Shown here piece after piece: positions 19,560 through 27,281 of a stretch of 64,000 bases of DNA. The stretch spans positions 62,001 to 126,000 of the forward strand of contig CBIFVZ010000002.1 of assembly GCA_966185765.1 (NCBI GenBank). Direction: 5' to 3'. The translations under genes were made by a program, and so were the position numbers. The DNA is from CBIFVZ01 sp966185765. GTDB lineage: Bacteria > Pseudomonadota > Gammaproteobacteria > Enterobacterales > Enterobacteriaceae. Below the pieces are notes generated by a model, which was not told the origin of the DNA, ran no database searches, and saw only the letters and a program-made list of their open reading frames with translations. The first letter of the stretch is position 1. Each line of letters opens with the position of its first letter.

Positions 19560-19582
19560 AAAGGGCCAACAGGCCCTTTTTT
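19560..19582 (+). terminator. ybbJ terminator, second copy
   Basis: The same 20-base hairpin as at 19399-19418, here followed by TTTTTT, so it is a complete intrinsic terminator. It probably represents the original right-hand end of the terminator before the 141-bp element separated the two copies. Confidence 0.85.
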
Positions 19583-19645
19583 CATACGCGTATCCTTACT
19601 CCTGCGCCAACGCTTGTCTGCCCTGCCCCACGGCGTGATTAGCGG

Positions 19646-20050
19646 CTAATTCCTGCCATGACAACAACCAGACAGCCCGTTGATAATAGGGCAGTCGGCG
19701 CTGTCGTCACCCGGACAGCTTTCGGCCAGCGCAAGTAACTGCTGGCGCATACTGCTCAGTTCAGCAATATGGCGCTCAATCTCTGCGACCTTTTGCAACG
19801 TGCGCGCTTTGACGTCCGCACTGTGGCGGGCGGGATTATTAAAGAGCGCCACCAGTTCACCGCACTCTTCGAGGTTAAATCCCACCTGACGCGCCTGACG
19901 CAGCAGCGTCAGCTCCTCAAGATGCTTTTGACCGTAGCTGCGATAGCCGTTTTCGGCGCGCAGCGGCGGCGTCACCAGTCCTTTTTCTTCATAAAAGCGA
20001 ATCGCCTTGCTGGTAAGACCGGTGCGTTTCGCCACCTCGCTAATATTCAT
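19646..20050 (-). CDS. cueR: Copper efflux regulator CueR (MerR family)
   Basis: CueR activates copA and cueO in response to Cu(I), Ag(I) or Au(I). The 134 residues have a MerR winged helix-turn-helix (1-70), a dimerisation helix and the metal-binding loop with Cys112 and Cys120, together with Ser77. It ends in a Cys-rich tail (CCHGRN). I chose ATG 20050 because GGAGG lies just upstream and MNISEVAK matches E. coli. Its target promoter is visible upstream of copA. The gene diverges from the transglutaminase-merT-merP-like operon. Confidence 0.95.
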   Translation of the reverse strand: MNISEVAKRTGLTSKAIRFYEEKGLVTPPLRAENGYRSYGQKHLEELTLLRQARQVGFNLEECGELVALFNNPARHSADVKARTLQKVAEIERHIAELSSMRQQLLALAESCPGDDSADCPIINGLSGCCHGRN

Positions 20051-20128
20051 GACTCCTCCTGACCGGCGCACTCACGCCCGGTGAATCCCTTCATTTTACG
20101 CTCTCACACACAAAAATGGCGCGAAAGA

Positions 20129-20157
20129 TTGTCGCACGCGGCAACCGGTCACATAAT
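20129..20157 (+). promoter_or_regulatory. Possible promoter of the transglutaminase/merT-like operon
   Basis: TTGTCG and CATAAT are spaced by 17 bases, 68 bases before ATG 20225. An imperfect inverted repeat (TTGTCGC/GCGGCAA, 20129-20144) overlaps the -35 region. The spacing is that of an ordinary sigma-70 promoter, not the 19 bases of a CueR-activated one. Prediction only. Confidence 0.35.
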
Positions 20158-20224
20158 ATGCCCCGGCGTCCGCAGTTGCGGCGCTAAGCTCCAGCTTTAT
20201 CTGGACGCATAAAAGGAAAAAGAG

Positions 20225-21373
20225 ATGCAAAGGCGACACTTTCTTAAGGGCGCAGCAGCCCTGTCAACACTGGGTCTGGTCACTCCTGCACTGGCGCAGA
20301 GCGCCCCCATAGCCGCGACCACTACAAATACTGCACCATCGGCCCGCCGCCGCTTTATCATGACGCAAACCTACAATATTAAGCCGCCACAAGGCTCCGA
20401 AGGCGTGGTGAAACTGTGGATCCCGGTGCCGGAAGATACCGCCTTTCAGCAGCTGCTAAACCTCTCTTTTTCCGGTAACTATCAGCAGGCGTATCTCACA
20501 GCCAACAATAAGTATGGCGCAAAGACCCTGTTTGCAACCTGGCCTGACGCCAGCGGCAAAATGGAAGTTAACGTGGAGATGCTCATTGAAACCCAGGACT
20601 GGGAAGTGCTGAAAAGCGGCAAGCTGGACGGCTGGCAGATACCCGAAGACGGCATTGTGATCCCGGCAGAAATTCAGCCCTTCCTGCAACCCACACCGCA
20701 CATTCCGGTTAATGGTCTGGTTAAAGAGACGGCGCTGAAAATTATCGGCAGTGAAAAAGCACCGCTCAAGCAAGCGCGCCTTATTCATGACTGGGTACGC
20801 ACGCATATGCACCGCGATGATTCCGTCATTGGTTGCGGCACCGGCGATGTGGGCGAAATCCTCAAATCCGGCAAGCTCGGCGGTAAATGTACCGACATCA
20901 ACTCGGTCTTTGTGGCGCTGTGCCGTGCGGCAGGTATCCCGGCACGCGAGATGTTCGGCATCCGTCTTGGCGCATCACGTAAGCTTGCCCAGTATTCCAA
21001 AGGCGCGTTTGGCAGCGCGGACGCCAGCGGCGTAGCAAAAGTCAGCGGCGGCCAGCATTGCCGCGCTATGTTCTGGCTGGCGGGTTACGGTTGGCTTCCG
21101 GCAGACCCGGCGGACGTCACTAAAATGCGTCTGGCAGAGAAAAAAGAGAACGGCAATCCGGACGTTGAGGCGGTTAATGAGTACCTGTTCGGTAATATCG
21201 AAATGAACTGGGTGGGCTTTAACCACGGGCGCGATTTTGCGCTGTCACCGCAGGCGGAACAGGGCGACATCAACAACTTTGGCTACCCTTATGCCGAAGT
21301 GGACGGCGACCCGGTCAATTTCTACGATCCGGCGGCATTCAGCTATGAATATATCAGCACCGAGCAACGCTAA
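20225..21373 (+). CDS. Tat-exported transglutaminase-like protein
   Basis: A 382-residue protein that starts with a twin-arginine signal (RRHFLKG, residues 3-9, cleavage probably after ALA24). The body carries a transglutaminase-like/papain-fold core with an apparent triad of Cys222 (in GGKCTDIN), His278 (in GGQHC) and Asp294 (in PADPAD). Such bacterial domains are usually peptidases or amidases. The gene is first in an operon with MerT-like and MerP-like genes, beside cueR. AAGGAAAAAGAG precedes ATG 20225. The 3' end overlaps the next gene by 29 bases. The substrate and the link to metals are unknown. Confidence 0.8.
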   Translation: MQRRHFLKGAAALSTLGLVTPALAQSAPIAATTTNTAPSARRRFIMTQTYNIKPPQGSEGVVKLWIPVPEDTAFQQLLNLSFSGNYQQAYLTANNKYGAKTLFATWPDASGKMEVNVEMLIETQDWEVLKSGKLDGWQIPEDGIVIPAEIQPFLQPTPHIPVNGLVKETALKIIGSEKAPLKQARLIHDWVRTHMHRDDSVIGCGTGDVGEILKSGKLGGKCTDINSVFVALCRAAGIPAREMFGIRLGASRKLAQYSKGAFGSADASGVAKVSGGQHCRAMFWLAGYGWLPADPADVTKMRLAEKKENGNPDVEAVNEYLFGNIEMNWVGFNHGRDFALSPQAEQGDINNFGYPYAEVDGDPVNFYDPAAFSYEYISTEQR

Positions 21374-21707
21374 AGGGCCGCTGGTTACACTCGCCGCAGC
21401 CCTGGCTGCGGCGCTGGCGTCCAGCTTTTGCTGCATCGGCCCGCTGCTGTACCTGCTTTTTGGCGTGTCCGCCGCCGGGTTGACCGCTCTACCGGGGCTG
21501 GCCTGGCTGCAAATCCCAATGATTGTGCTGGCCGTCGGATTAATGATGCGCGGTTTCTGGCGGCTGTATTTGTCGCCACGCCCGGTCTGCGTGAACATTG
21601 TTAGCCTGCGCACGTTGCGTGTGCTTTACTGGATGGCGGTGCCGCTCCTGCTCATACTGGTGAGCTGGCCTTACGTTCTGCCCTGGTTTATGGGGATAAG
21701 CGAATGA
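21345..21707 (+). CDS. MerT-like metal transport membrane protein
   Basis: A 120-residue inner-membrane protein with three hydrophobic segments (about 14-48, 55-75 and 92-115). The first contains the vicinal cysteines Cys29-Cys30 in FCCIGPLLYLLFG, the hallmark of MerT. MerT also has a second cysteine pair on a cytoplasmic loop; here only Cys82 is present. I place the start at ATG 21345, inside the end of the transglutaminase gene, since the longer upstream frame is only the shadow of that gene. The stop overlaps the next start (ATGA). There is no merA, so mercury detoxification is unlikely. Confidence 0.75.
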   Translation: MNISAPSNAKGPLVTLAAALAAALASSFCCIGPLLYLLFGVSAAGLTALPGLAWLQIPMIVLAVGLMMRGFWRLYLSPRPVCVNIVSLRTLRVLYWMAVPLLLILVSWPYVLPWFMGISE

Positions 21708-21988
21708 AAAAATTACTTTGCCTGACTCTGCTGCTTTGCGCCCCACTCACCTGGGCTGCCAACAAACAGGTCACAATAGATATTGAGCAGATGACCTGCT
21801 CACTGTGCGTGATTTCGGTCAATCAGGCACTGCGCAGTACCGAGGGCGTGATTAAGGCGAAATCCTCGTTAAAAACGCGCCAGGCGGTAGCGGTAGTGCC
21901 TGACGGCTTTGATAACCAGAAGCTGCTCGCCGCGGTAGCCAAAACCGGCTATACCGGCAAAATCAACAGCGTAGCTGACGTCAAATAA
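21704..21988 (+). CDS. MerP-like periplasmic metal-binding protein
   Basis: A 94-residue protein with a signal peptide (about 1-19, ending TWAA) and one heavy-metal-associated (HMA) domain carrying MTCSLC (30-35) as the metal-binding motif. It is coupled to the MerT-like gene by a four-base overlap. In mer operons this pair captures Hg(II) in the periplasm and passes it inwards. Here the neighbours are cueR and copA, so a monovalent or divalent soft metal such as copper is an alternative cargo. That role is inferred from position. Confidence 0.78.
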   Translation: MKKLLCLTLLLCAPLTWAANKQVTIDIEQMTCSLCVISVNQALRSTEGVIKAKSSLKTRQAVAVVPDGFDNQKLLAAVAKTGYTGKINSVADVK

Positions 21989-22002
21989 TGCCTGCGCGCT
22001 CT

Positions 22003-22030
22003 CGCCCCGGCCCTGCGCCGGGGCGTTTTT
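22003..22030 (+). terminator. Terminator after the merP-like gene
   Basis: The stem CGCCCCGG/CCGGGGCG with a short loop is followed by TTTTT. It lies 14 bases past the merP-like stop and separates this operon from the convergent aldo/keto reductase gene. Confidence 0.85.
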
Positions 22031-22033
22031 CAT

Positions 22034-22996
22034 CTACCGGCTGGCGTCGTTTAGCTGCACAATCTCTTCTGCGCTGAGCGTAAGCCGCATCGCCCCTGCC
22101 AGGTCATCAATCTGCTCTGGCGACGTCGCGCTCGCGATCGGGGCAGTCATTCCCGGCCGCGCCATTAACCATGCCAGCGCCACCTGCGCAGGCGACACCT
22201 GATGTGCGCCACTCACGCTATCGAGCGCCTCAAGGATCTTCATCCCGCGTGGATTCAGATACTGCCCGACAACCTTTTCACCACGTGGACTTTTGCCCGC
22301 ATCGGCCGGGCGGCGGTATTTGCCGCTCAGAAAGCCGCTTGCCAGCGAATAATAGCTGATGACACCAAGACCGGCTTCCCGGGCGACCTGCTCAAGCCCG
22401 GACTCGTAATCGTTACGATCGTAAAGATTGTATTCCGGTTGCAGCGACTCATAGCGCGCAAGACCGTTGCGCTTACTGATATCGAGCGCCGTCTGCAGCC
22501 GTTCGGCACTGTAGTTCGAGGCACCAATAGCACGCACTTTGCCTTCTTTTATCAGTTTATCGAAGGTGGCGAGCGTCTCTTCAAGCGGCGTATCCCTGTC
22601 ATCACGGTGCGCCTGATACACATCGATGTAGTCGGTTTGCAGGCGCCTGAGGGAATCTTCTACCGCCTGGCGAATGTAATGCGGCTTAAGCCCGGTTTTC
22701 TCACGCGACATTTCCATGCCGACTTTGGTTGCCAACACAATAGCCTCGCGCTTGTGCGTTTTCCTGAGCCACTTACCGATGATGGTTTCTGACTCGCCCC
22801 CCTGGTTGCCGGGCGCCCAGCGCGAATACACGTCGGCAGTATCGATAAACCACAGCCCCTTCTCCACCAGCGCGTCCAGCAGCGAAAACGACTGTTTCTC
22901 ATCTACCGTCCAGCCAAACACGTTGCCGCCAAAGGTCAGTTTCGGCACCTGAATACCGCTTTTACCCAGTTCCCGGGTTTCTTCATGATGCATCAT
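22034..22996 (-). CDS. Aldo/keto reductase
   Basis: A 320-residue TIM-barrel NADPH-dependent reductase. The catalytic tetrad regions are visible as FIDTADVYSRW (Asp and Tyr), VLATKVGM (Lys) and YQAHRDD (His). The C-terminal cofactor-binding part includes PIASATSPEQIDDL. I choose ATG 22996, just after GAGGAAACA; the longer frame runs through the spacer toward copA. It is transcribed divergently from copA. The substrate is unknown, and family members reduce reactive aldehydes or act in general stress. Confidence 0.85.
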   Translation of the reverse strand: MMHHEETRELGKSGIQVPKLTFGGNVFGWTVDEKQSFSLLDALVEKGLWFIDTADVYSRWAPGNQGGESETIIGKWLRKTHKREAIVLATKVGMEMSREKTGLKPHYIRQAVEDSLRRLQTDYIDVYQAHRDDRDTPLEETLATFDKLIKEGKVRAIGASNYSAERLQTALDISKRNGLARYESLQPEYNLYDRNDYESGLEQVAREAGLGVISYYSLASGFLSGKYRRPADAGKSPRGEKVVGQYLNPRGMKILEALDSVSGAHQVSPAQVALAWLMARPGMTAPIASATSPEQIDDLAGAMRLTLSAEEIVQLNDASR

Positions 22997-23119
22997 TGTT
23001 TCCTCGTGAGTGTTTTTTGTGGCAGGAAAACTATAGCAAACCCCCTCCACGGCGATTGTCGTTATAAATCGACGACGTGTATCAAAACGTGACCCGTAAA
23101 AAATGCCCCGAGAACCGGC

Positions 23120-23150
23120 TTGACCTTCCCCTTGCGGTAAGGTCTATCCT
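23120..23150 (+). promoter_or_regulatory. CueR-controlled copA promoter
   Basis: The -35 TTGACC (23120-23125) and -10 TATCCT (23145-23150) are 19 bases apart, the long spacing that MerR-type activators correct. Between them lies the dyad ACCTTCC-N7-GTAAGGT typical of CueR sites. cueR lies 3 kb to the left. Confidence 0.9.
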
Positions 23151-23202
23151 TGAACACAGTCACTCACCGGGCCATTCACGGCCTGATACACAAGGAGTCT
23201 GT

Positions 23203-25704
23203 ATGTCTCACACCATCGAACTTGCGCTGGACGGCCTTTCCTGCGGCCACTGCGTCAAGCGTGTTAAAGAAAGCCTGGAGCAACGTCCGGACGTGGACAG
23301 CGCCGAGGTAACGATTGAACATGCCAGCGTAACCGGCAGCGCCAGCGCTGACGACCTGATTGCCACGGTCAAACAGGCCGGATACGGTGCACAGTTAAGC
23401 CACCCAAAGTCTGAACCGCTGACGAAGTCATCAACCCCGTCGGAAGCGTCGACAGCGGTCATTCCTGAGCTTCCGGTAGCTGATGCCGATGACGACAGCC
23501 TGCAGCTGCTCATCAATGGCATGAGCTGCGCCAGTTGCGTAAGTCGGGTACAGAACGCGCTGCAAAGCGTTCCCGGCGTAAGCCAGGCGCGGGTAAATCT
23601 GGCAGAGCGCACGGCCCTGGTCATGGGCACAGCGCCTGCTTCTGCCCTGGTGAAAGCCGTTGAGGGCGCAGGTTATGGCGCAGAGGCAATAGAAGATGAC
23701 GCCGAGCGCCGTGAACGCCAGCAACAAAGCGCCCAGGCAGCCATGAAGCGTTTTCGCTGGCAGGCTATTGTGGCACTTGCGGTCGGTATCCCGGTCATGA
23801 TCTGGGGCATGATGGGGGACAACATGATGCTCACCGCCGACAACCAGTTGACCTGGCTTGCTATTGGCCTGGTAACCCTGGCCGTCATGGTGGTAGCGGG
23901 TGGTCATTTCTATCGCAGCGCCTGGAAAAGCCTGCGAAACCGCAGCGCCACGATGGATACCCTGGTCGCACTTGGTACGGGTGCCGCCTGGCTCTACTCT
24001 ATTGTCGTTAACCTGTGGCCACATCTGTTCCCGAACGCGGCACGTCATCTGTATTACGAAGCCAGCGCCATGATTATCGGCCTGATTAACCTCGGTCATA
24101 TGCTGGAGGCGCGCGCACGCCAGCGCTCTTCGAAGGCGCTGGAGCGTCTGCTGGACTTAACGCCACCTACCGCACGCGTAGTGGACGAGCGCGGTGAGCG
24201 AAGCTTACCGCTGGCTGACGTTGAGGCAGGGATGACGTTACGCCTGACCACCGGCGACCGCGTCCCGGTGGACGGTAATATCACACAGGGCGAAGCCTGG
24301 TTTGATGAGGCCATGCTTACCGGTGAGCCGGTGCCACAGCAAAAAGGCCAGGACGAGCCGATTCACGCAGGCACGGTGGTCCAGGACGGTAGCGTACTGT
24401 TTCGCGCCAGCCGCACCGGTAGCCACACCACGCTTGCACGCATTATCCGCATGGTGCGTCAGGCGCAGAGCAGTAAGCCAGAAATCGGCCAGCTTGCTGA
24501 CCGTATTTCAGCGGTATTTGTGCCGGTGGTTGTCGCCATTGCCCTCATTGCTGCCGCTGTATGGTATCTCGCTGGACCTGCACCGCAGGTCGTCTACGCG
24601 CTGGTGATTGCCACCACCGTCCTTATCATCGCCTGTCCGTGTGCGCTGGGGCTGGCAACGCCGATGTCGATTATCTCCGGCGTCGGGCGCGCCGCTGAAT
24701 TTGGCGTGCTGGTACGCGATGCCGATGCACTACAGCGTGCAACCACGCTCGACACTATCGTATTTGATAAAACCGGCACCCTCACCGAAGGCAAGCCGCA
24801 GGTCACCGCCCTGGAAACCGTTGGCAGCGTCGATAACATGCAGGCGCTGCGCCTTGCGGCTGCGCTGGAGCAAGGCTCGAACCATCCGCTGGCACGGGCA
24901 ATACGTGAAAAAGCCGGTGATATGCCATTGTCTGAGGTTGAAGGCTTTCGCACATTGCGTGGGCTGGGTGTGAGCGGCAGCGCAGAAGGCCACCGCCTGC
25001 TCCTCGGTAATCGCGCCCTACTGGCTGAACAGGGCGTAGACTGCACGCTTCTGGATGCGCAGCTCAACGAGCACGCAGCACAGGGCGCTACGCCGGTGCT
25101 GCTGGCCGTAGACGGCAAGGTGGCGGCACTCTTTGCTATTCGCGATCCGCTGCGTGCTGACAGCGTTGCTGCCCTCGGGCGCCTGCACAACGCAGGTTAC
25201 CGCCTGGTAATGCTGACCGGAGATAACCCTACCACTGCTGGCGCTATTGCCAGAGAAGCCGGGATTGATGAGGTTATCGCAGGCGTACTGCCCGACGGTA
25301 AAGCGCAGGCTATTACTCAACTTCAGCAGCAGGGCCACCAGGTAGCGATGGTGGGCGATGGCATCAATGATGCCCCGGCGCTGGCACAGGCTGATGTTGG
25401 TATTGCCATGAGCAGTGGTAGCGACGTAGCTATCGAAACCGCAGCTATTACGCTGATACGCCACAGCCTGGTGGGCGTTGCCGATGCACTGGCTATTTCT
25501 CGCGCCACCCTGCGTAATATGAAGCAAAATCTGCTTGGCGCGTTTATTTACAACTCGCTTGGCATCCCGATTGCGGCTGGTGTGTTGTGGCCCCTTACCG
25601 GCACTCTGCTTAACCCGGTGGTCGCAGGTGCAGCTATGGCGCTGTCATCGATTACTGTAGTAAGTAACGCCAACCGCCTGCTGCGTTTTAAACCGAAAGC
25701 CTGA
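23203..25704 (+). CDS. copA: Cu(I)-exporting P1B-type ATPase CopA
   Basis: CopA pumps Cu(I) and Ag(I) from cytosol to periplasm. The 833 residues contain two N-terminal HMA domains (CGHC at 14-17 and CASC at 109-112), the membrane CPC motif near residue 480, the phosphorylation motif DKTGTLTEG near 520 and the hinge GDGINDAP. The start is ATG 23203, after AAGGAG and downstream of the CueR promoter; the longer frame would cover the promoter. A conserved -1 frameshift signal after codon 69 can yield a CopZ-like chaperone. Confidence 0.96.
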   Translation: MSHTIELALDGLSCGHCVKRVKESLEQRPDVDSAEVTIEHASVTGSASADDLIATVKQAGYGAQLSHPKSEPLTKSSTPSEASTAVIPELPVADADDDSLQLLINGMSCASCVSRVQNALQSVPGVSQARVNLAERTALVMGTAPASALVKAVEGAGYGAEAIEDDAERRERQQQSAQAAMKRFRWQAIVALAVGIPVMIWGMMGDNMMLTADNQLTWLAIGLVTLAVMVVAGGHFYRSAWKSLRNRSATMDTLVALGTGAAWLYSIVVNLWPHLFPNAARHLYYEASAMIIGLINLGHMLEARARQRSSKALERLLDLTPPTARVVDERGERSLPLADVEAGMTLRLTTGDRVPVDGNITQGEAWFDEAMLTGEPVPQQKGQDEPIHAGTVVQDGSVLFRASRTGSHTTLARIIRMVRQAQSSKPEIGQLADRISAVFVPVVVAIALIAAAVWYLAGPAPQVVYALVIATTVLIIACPCALGLATPMSIISGVGRAAEFGVLVRDADALQRATTLDTIVFDKTGTLTEGKPQVTALETVGSVDNMQALRLAAALEQGSNHPLARAIREKAGDMPLSEVEGFRTLRGLGVSGSAEGHRLLLGNRALLAEQGVDCTLLDAQLNEHAAQGATPVLLAVDGKVAALFAIRDPLRADSVAALGRLHNAGYRLVMLTGDNPTTAGAIAREAGIDEVIAGVLPDGKAQAITQLQQQGHQVAMVGDGINDAPALAQADVGIAMSSGSDVAIETAAITLIRHSLVGVADALAISRATLRNMKQNLLGAFIYNSLGIPIAAGVLWPLTGTLLNPVVAGAAMALSSITVVSNANRLLRFKPKA
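23403..23414 (+). promoter_or_regulatory. Programmed -1 frameshift site in copA (CopZ production)
   Basis: The slippery run C-CCA-AAG (23403-23409) covers codons 68-69. After a -1 slip the next codons are GTC and TGA (23412-23414), giving a 70-residue protein with one HMA domain, as described for E. coli CopA(Z). Downstream, CCGCTG can pair with CAGCGG some 30 bases further on, a plausible stimulating stem. Confidence 0.75.
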
Positions 25705-25803
25705 CGTTCCACAGGGCAGCGACATCTGCCGCTGCCCTTAAGCACACATTTGCGCCGTGCTGTCGCGCGCGTTAGCATGGCCTTTTCTGTCAGGGAATGC
25801 GCT

Positions 25804-26604
25804 ATGGGTTTGATTCACCGCCTCCGTACTTTAATTTCCCGCTTTGTGGATACCACCTGGCCGTGGCCTGCGCTGGACGTGGCGCTGACTGGTGGACGCT
25901 ATCTGCACCTGGTTGGCAGCATCCACATGGGAACACCTGATATGACACCGCTGCCGCCACGCCTGCTGGAAAAACTGGCACAGGCCGATGCCCTGATAGT
26001 CGAAGCGGATATCAGCGACAACAGCTCGCCTTTTCCCACCGATAACGACCTGCCGCCGCTGCGCGAGCGCCTGAGTGCGGAGAACTGGGCGCGCATCGAA
26101 TCACGCCTGCATGAACTGGCGCTGGATACACATAGCATTGAAGGTCTACCCTACTGGCAGGCGGCACTCATTCTTCAGGCCCACCAGGCACAGCGCCTGG
26201 GGCTACGCCCGGATTTCGGCATTGATTTTCAACTACTGCAAAGCGCGCATCTTGCTGGTAAGCCGGTGATAGAGCTGGAAGGCGCGCAAAGCCAGGTGGA
26301 GTTGCTTAGAACCCTACCCGACAGCGGGCTGACATTGCTGGAAGACACGCTGACGCACTGGCATACCAATGCCCGGTTGCTACAAACTATGGTGAGCTGG
26401 TGGCTGGAATCATCGCCTGGCATGCAGCCAGGCATGCTGCCCAGCACCTTCAGCGGCGAACTTTATGATGTGCTCATGACCCGACGTAACGCGCAGTGGC
26501 GCGCGTTTCTGTACAAGCTGCCTCCCGGGCGCTATGTGGTAGCGGTGGGTGCGCTGCATCTTTACGGCGAGGGGAACCTGCCGCAGTTGCTGAAAAAAAA
26601 GTAA
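25804..26604 (+). CDS. ybaP: TraB/GumN-family protein YbaP
   Basis: A 266-residue protein of the TraB/GumN family. It shows the family's GSIHMG near residue 40, a conserved Glu in VIVEADIS and GALHLYGEGNLPQLL at the C-terminus; the paired GxxH motifs suggest metal-dependent hydrolase chemistry. I choose ATG 25804, behind AGGGA, giving a length close to E. coli YbaP (264). The first 18 codons of the open frame upstream lack a good start context. It lies after copA in the conserved order, and ChiX is encoded on the opposite strand just past its stop. Confidence 0.88.
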   Translation: MGLIHRLRTLISRFVDTTWPWPALDVALTGGRYLHLVGSIHMGTPDMTPLPPRLLEKLAQADALIVEADISDNSSPFPTDNDLPPLRERLSAENWARIESRLHELALDTHSIEGLPYWQAALILQAHQAQRLGLRPDFGIDFQLLQSAHLAGKPVIELEGAQSQVELLRTLPDSGLTLLEDTLTHWHTNARLLQTMVSWWLESSPGMQPGMLPSTFSGELYDVLMTRRNAQWRAFLYKLPPGRYVVAVGALHLYGEGNLPQLLKKK

Positions 26605-26686
26605 AAAAATGGCCAATATTGCTATTGGCCCGTCAAAGAGGAATTTATTTATTATTGTCGTTATGTCGCCGACCTTGCGGCCAACG
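26604..26686 (-). ncRNA. chiX: Small RNA ChiX (RybC, MicM)
   Basis: ChiX is an Hfq-dependent small RNA that silences the chitoporin and chitobiose genes by pairing with their leaders. On the minus strand the sequence ATTCCTCTTTGACGGGCC (26644-26627) is the conserved seed region. It is followed by the hairpin GGCCAATA/TATTGGCC and a T7 tail ending near 26604. It lies between ybaP and ybaK, as in E. coli. The 5' half differs from E. coli, so the 5' end (about 26686) is estimated from the usual length of 84. Confidence 0.88.
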
Positions 26687-26800
26687 AATTAGCCATTGTC
26701 GCGCATTGCGGTGACTAATGTCACGAAGGTTCTGATTATCGACAGTGAATTGTGAACAATTAACACCCTGTCGTGCGTTCCAAAATACGAGAAAAAGACG

Positions 26801-27280
26801 ATGACGCCCGCTATAAAGCTGCTCGAAAAAAACAACATCCCTTTCAAGACCCATGCTTACGATCACGACCCTGGTGAAACACACTTTGGTGAAGAGGCAG
26901 TCAGCAAGTTGGGGCTGGATGCCAGACGTGTGTATAAAACGCTGCTGGTGGCGCTGGGCGGCGATATGAAGCAACTGGCGGTGGCGGTCACGCCGGTTGC
27001 CAGCCAGCTGGATTTAAAGAAAGTTGCCAAAGCGCTGGGAGTGAAAAAAGTTGAAATGGCCGACCCAATGGTGGCACAGCGCACCACCGGCTATCTGGTC
27101 GGAGGTATCAGCCCGCTCGGGCAGAAAAAACGCCTGTCGACGGTGATTGATGCCCCTGCCCGCGAGTACGCCACCATTTATATTTCCGGGGGCAAACGCG
27201 GGCTGGATATCGAACTTGCCACGAGCGATCTGGCGGCCCTCCTGAGCGCACAGTTCGCCGATATCGCCCGCAGCGACTGA
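26801..27280 (+). CDS. ybaK: Cys-tRNA(Pro)/Cys-tRNA(Cys) deacylase YbaK
   Basis: A 159-residue trans-editing enzyme that hydrolyses Cys-tRNA(Pro) made in error by prolyl-tRNA synthetase. It shows YKTLLV (near 45-50), VGGISPLG (about 100-107) and [10 protein letters not shown], typical of the YbaK/EbsC fold. The length equals E. coli YbaK, with the start at ATG 26801. It is convergent with ushA, with only one base between the two stop codons. Confidence 0.95.
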   Translation: MTPAIKLLEKNNIPFKTHAYDHDPGETHFGEEAVSKLGLDARRVYKTLLVALGGDMKQLAVAVTPVASQLDLKKVAKALGVKKVEMADPMVAQRTTGYLVGGISPLGQKKRLSTVIDAPAREYATIYISGGKRGLDIELATSDLAALLSAQFADIARSD

Positions 27281-27281
27281 G

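Noticed and set aside
20129..20157. CueR control of the transglutaminase/merT-like operon promoter
   Set aside because: The candidate -35 and -10 are 17 bases apart and the ACCTTCC-type dyad seen at copA is missing.
20225..21988. Reading the MerT-like and MerP-like genes as a mercury resistance operon
   Set aside because: merR, merA and merC/merD are absent, and the only metal regulator nearby is CueR, with its copper-loop cysteines. Hg resistance is therefore unsupported.
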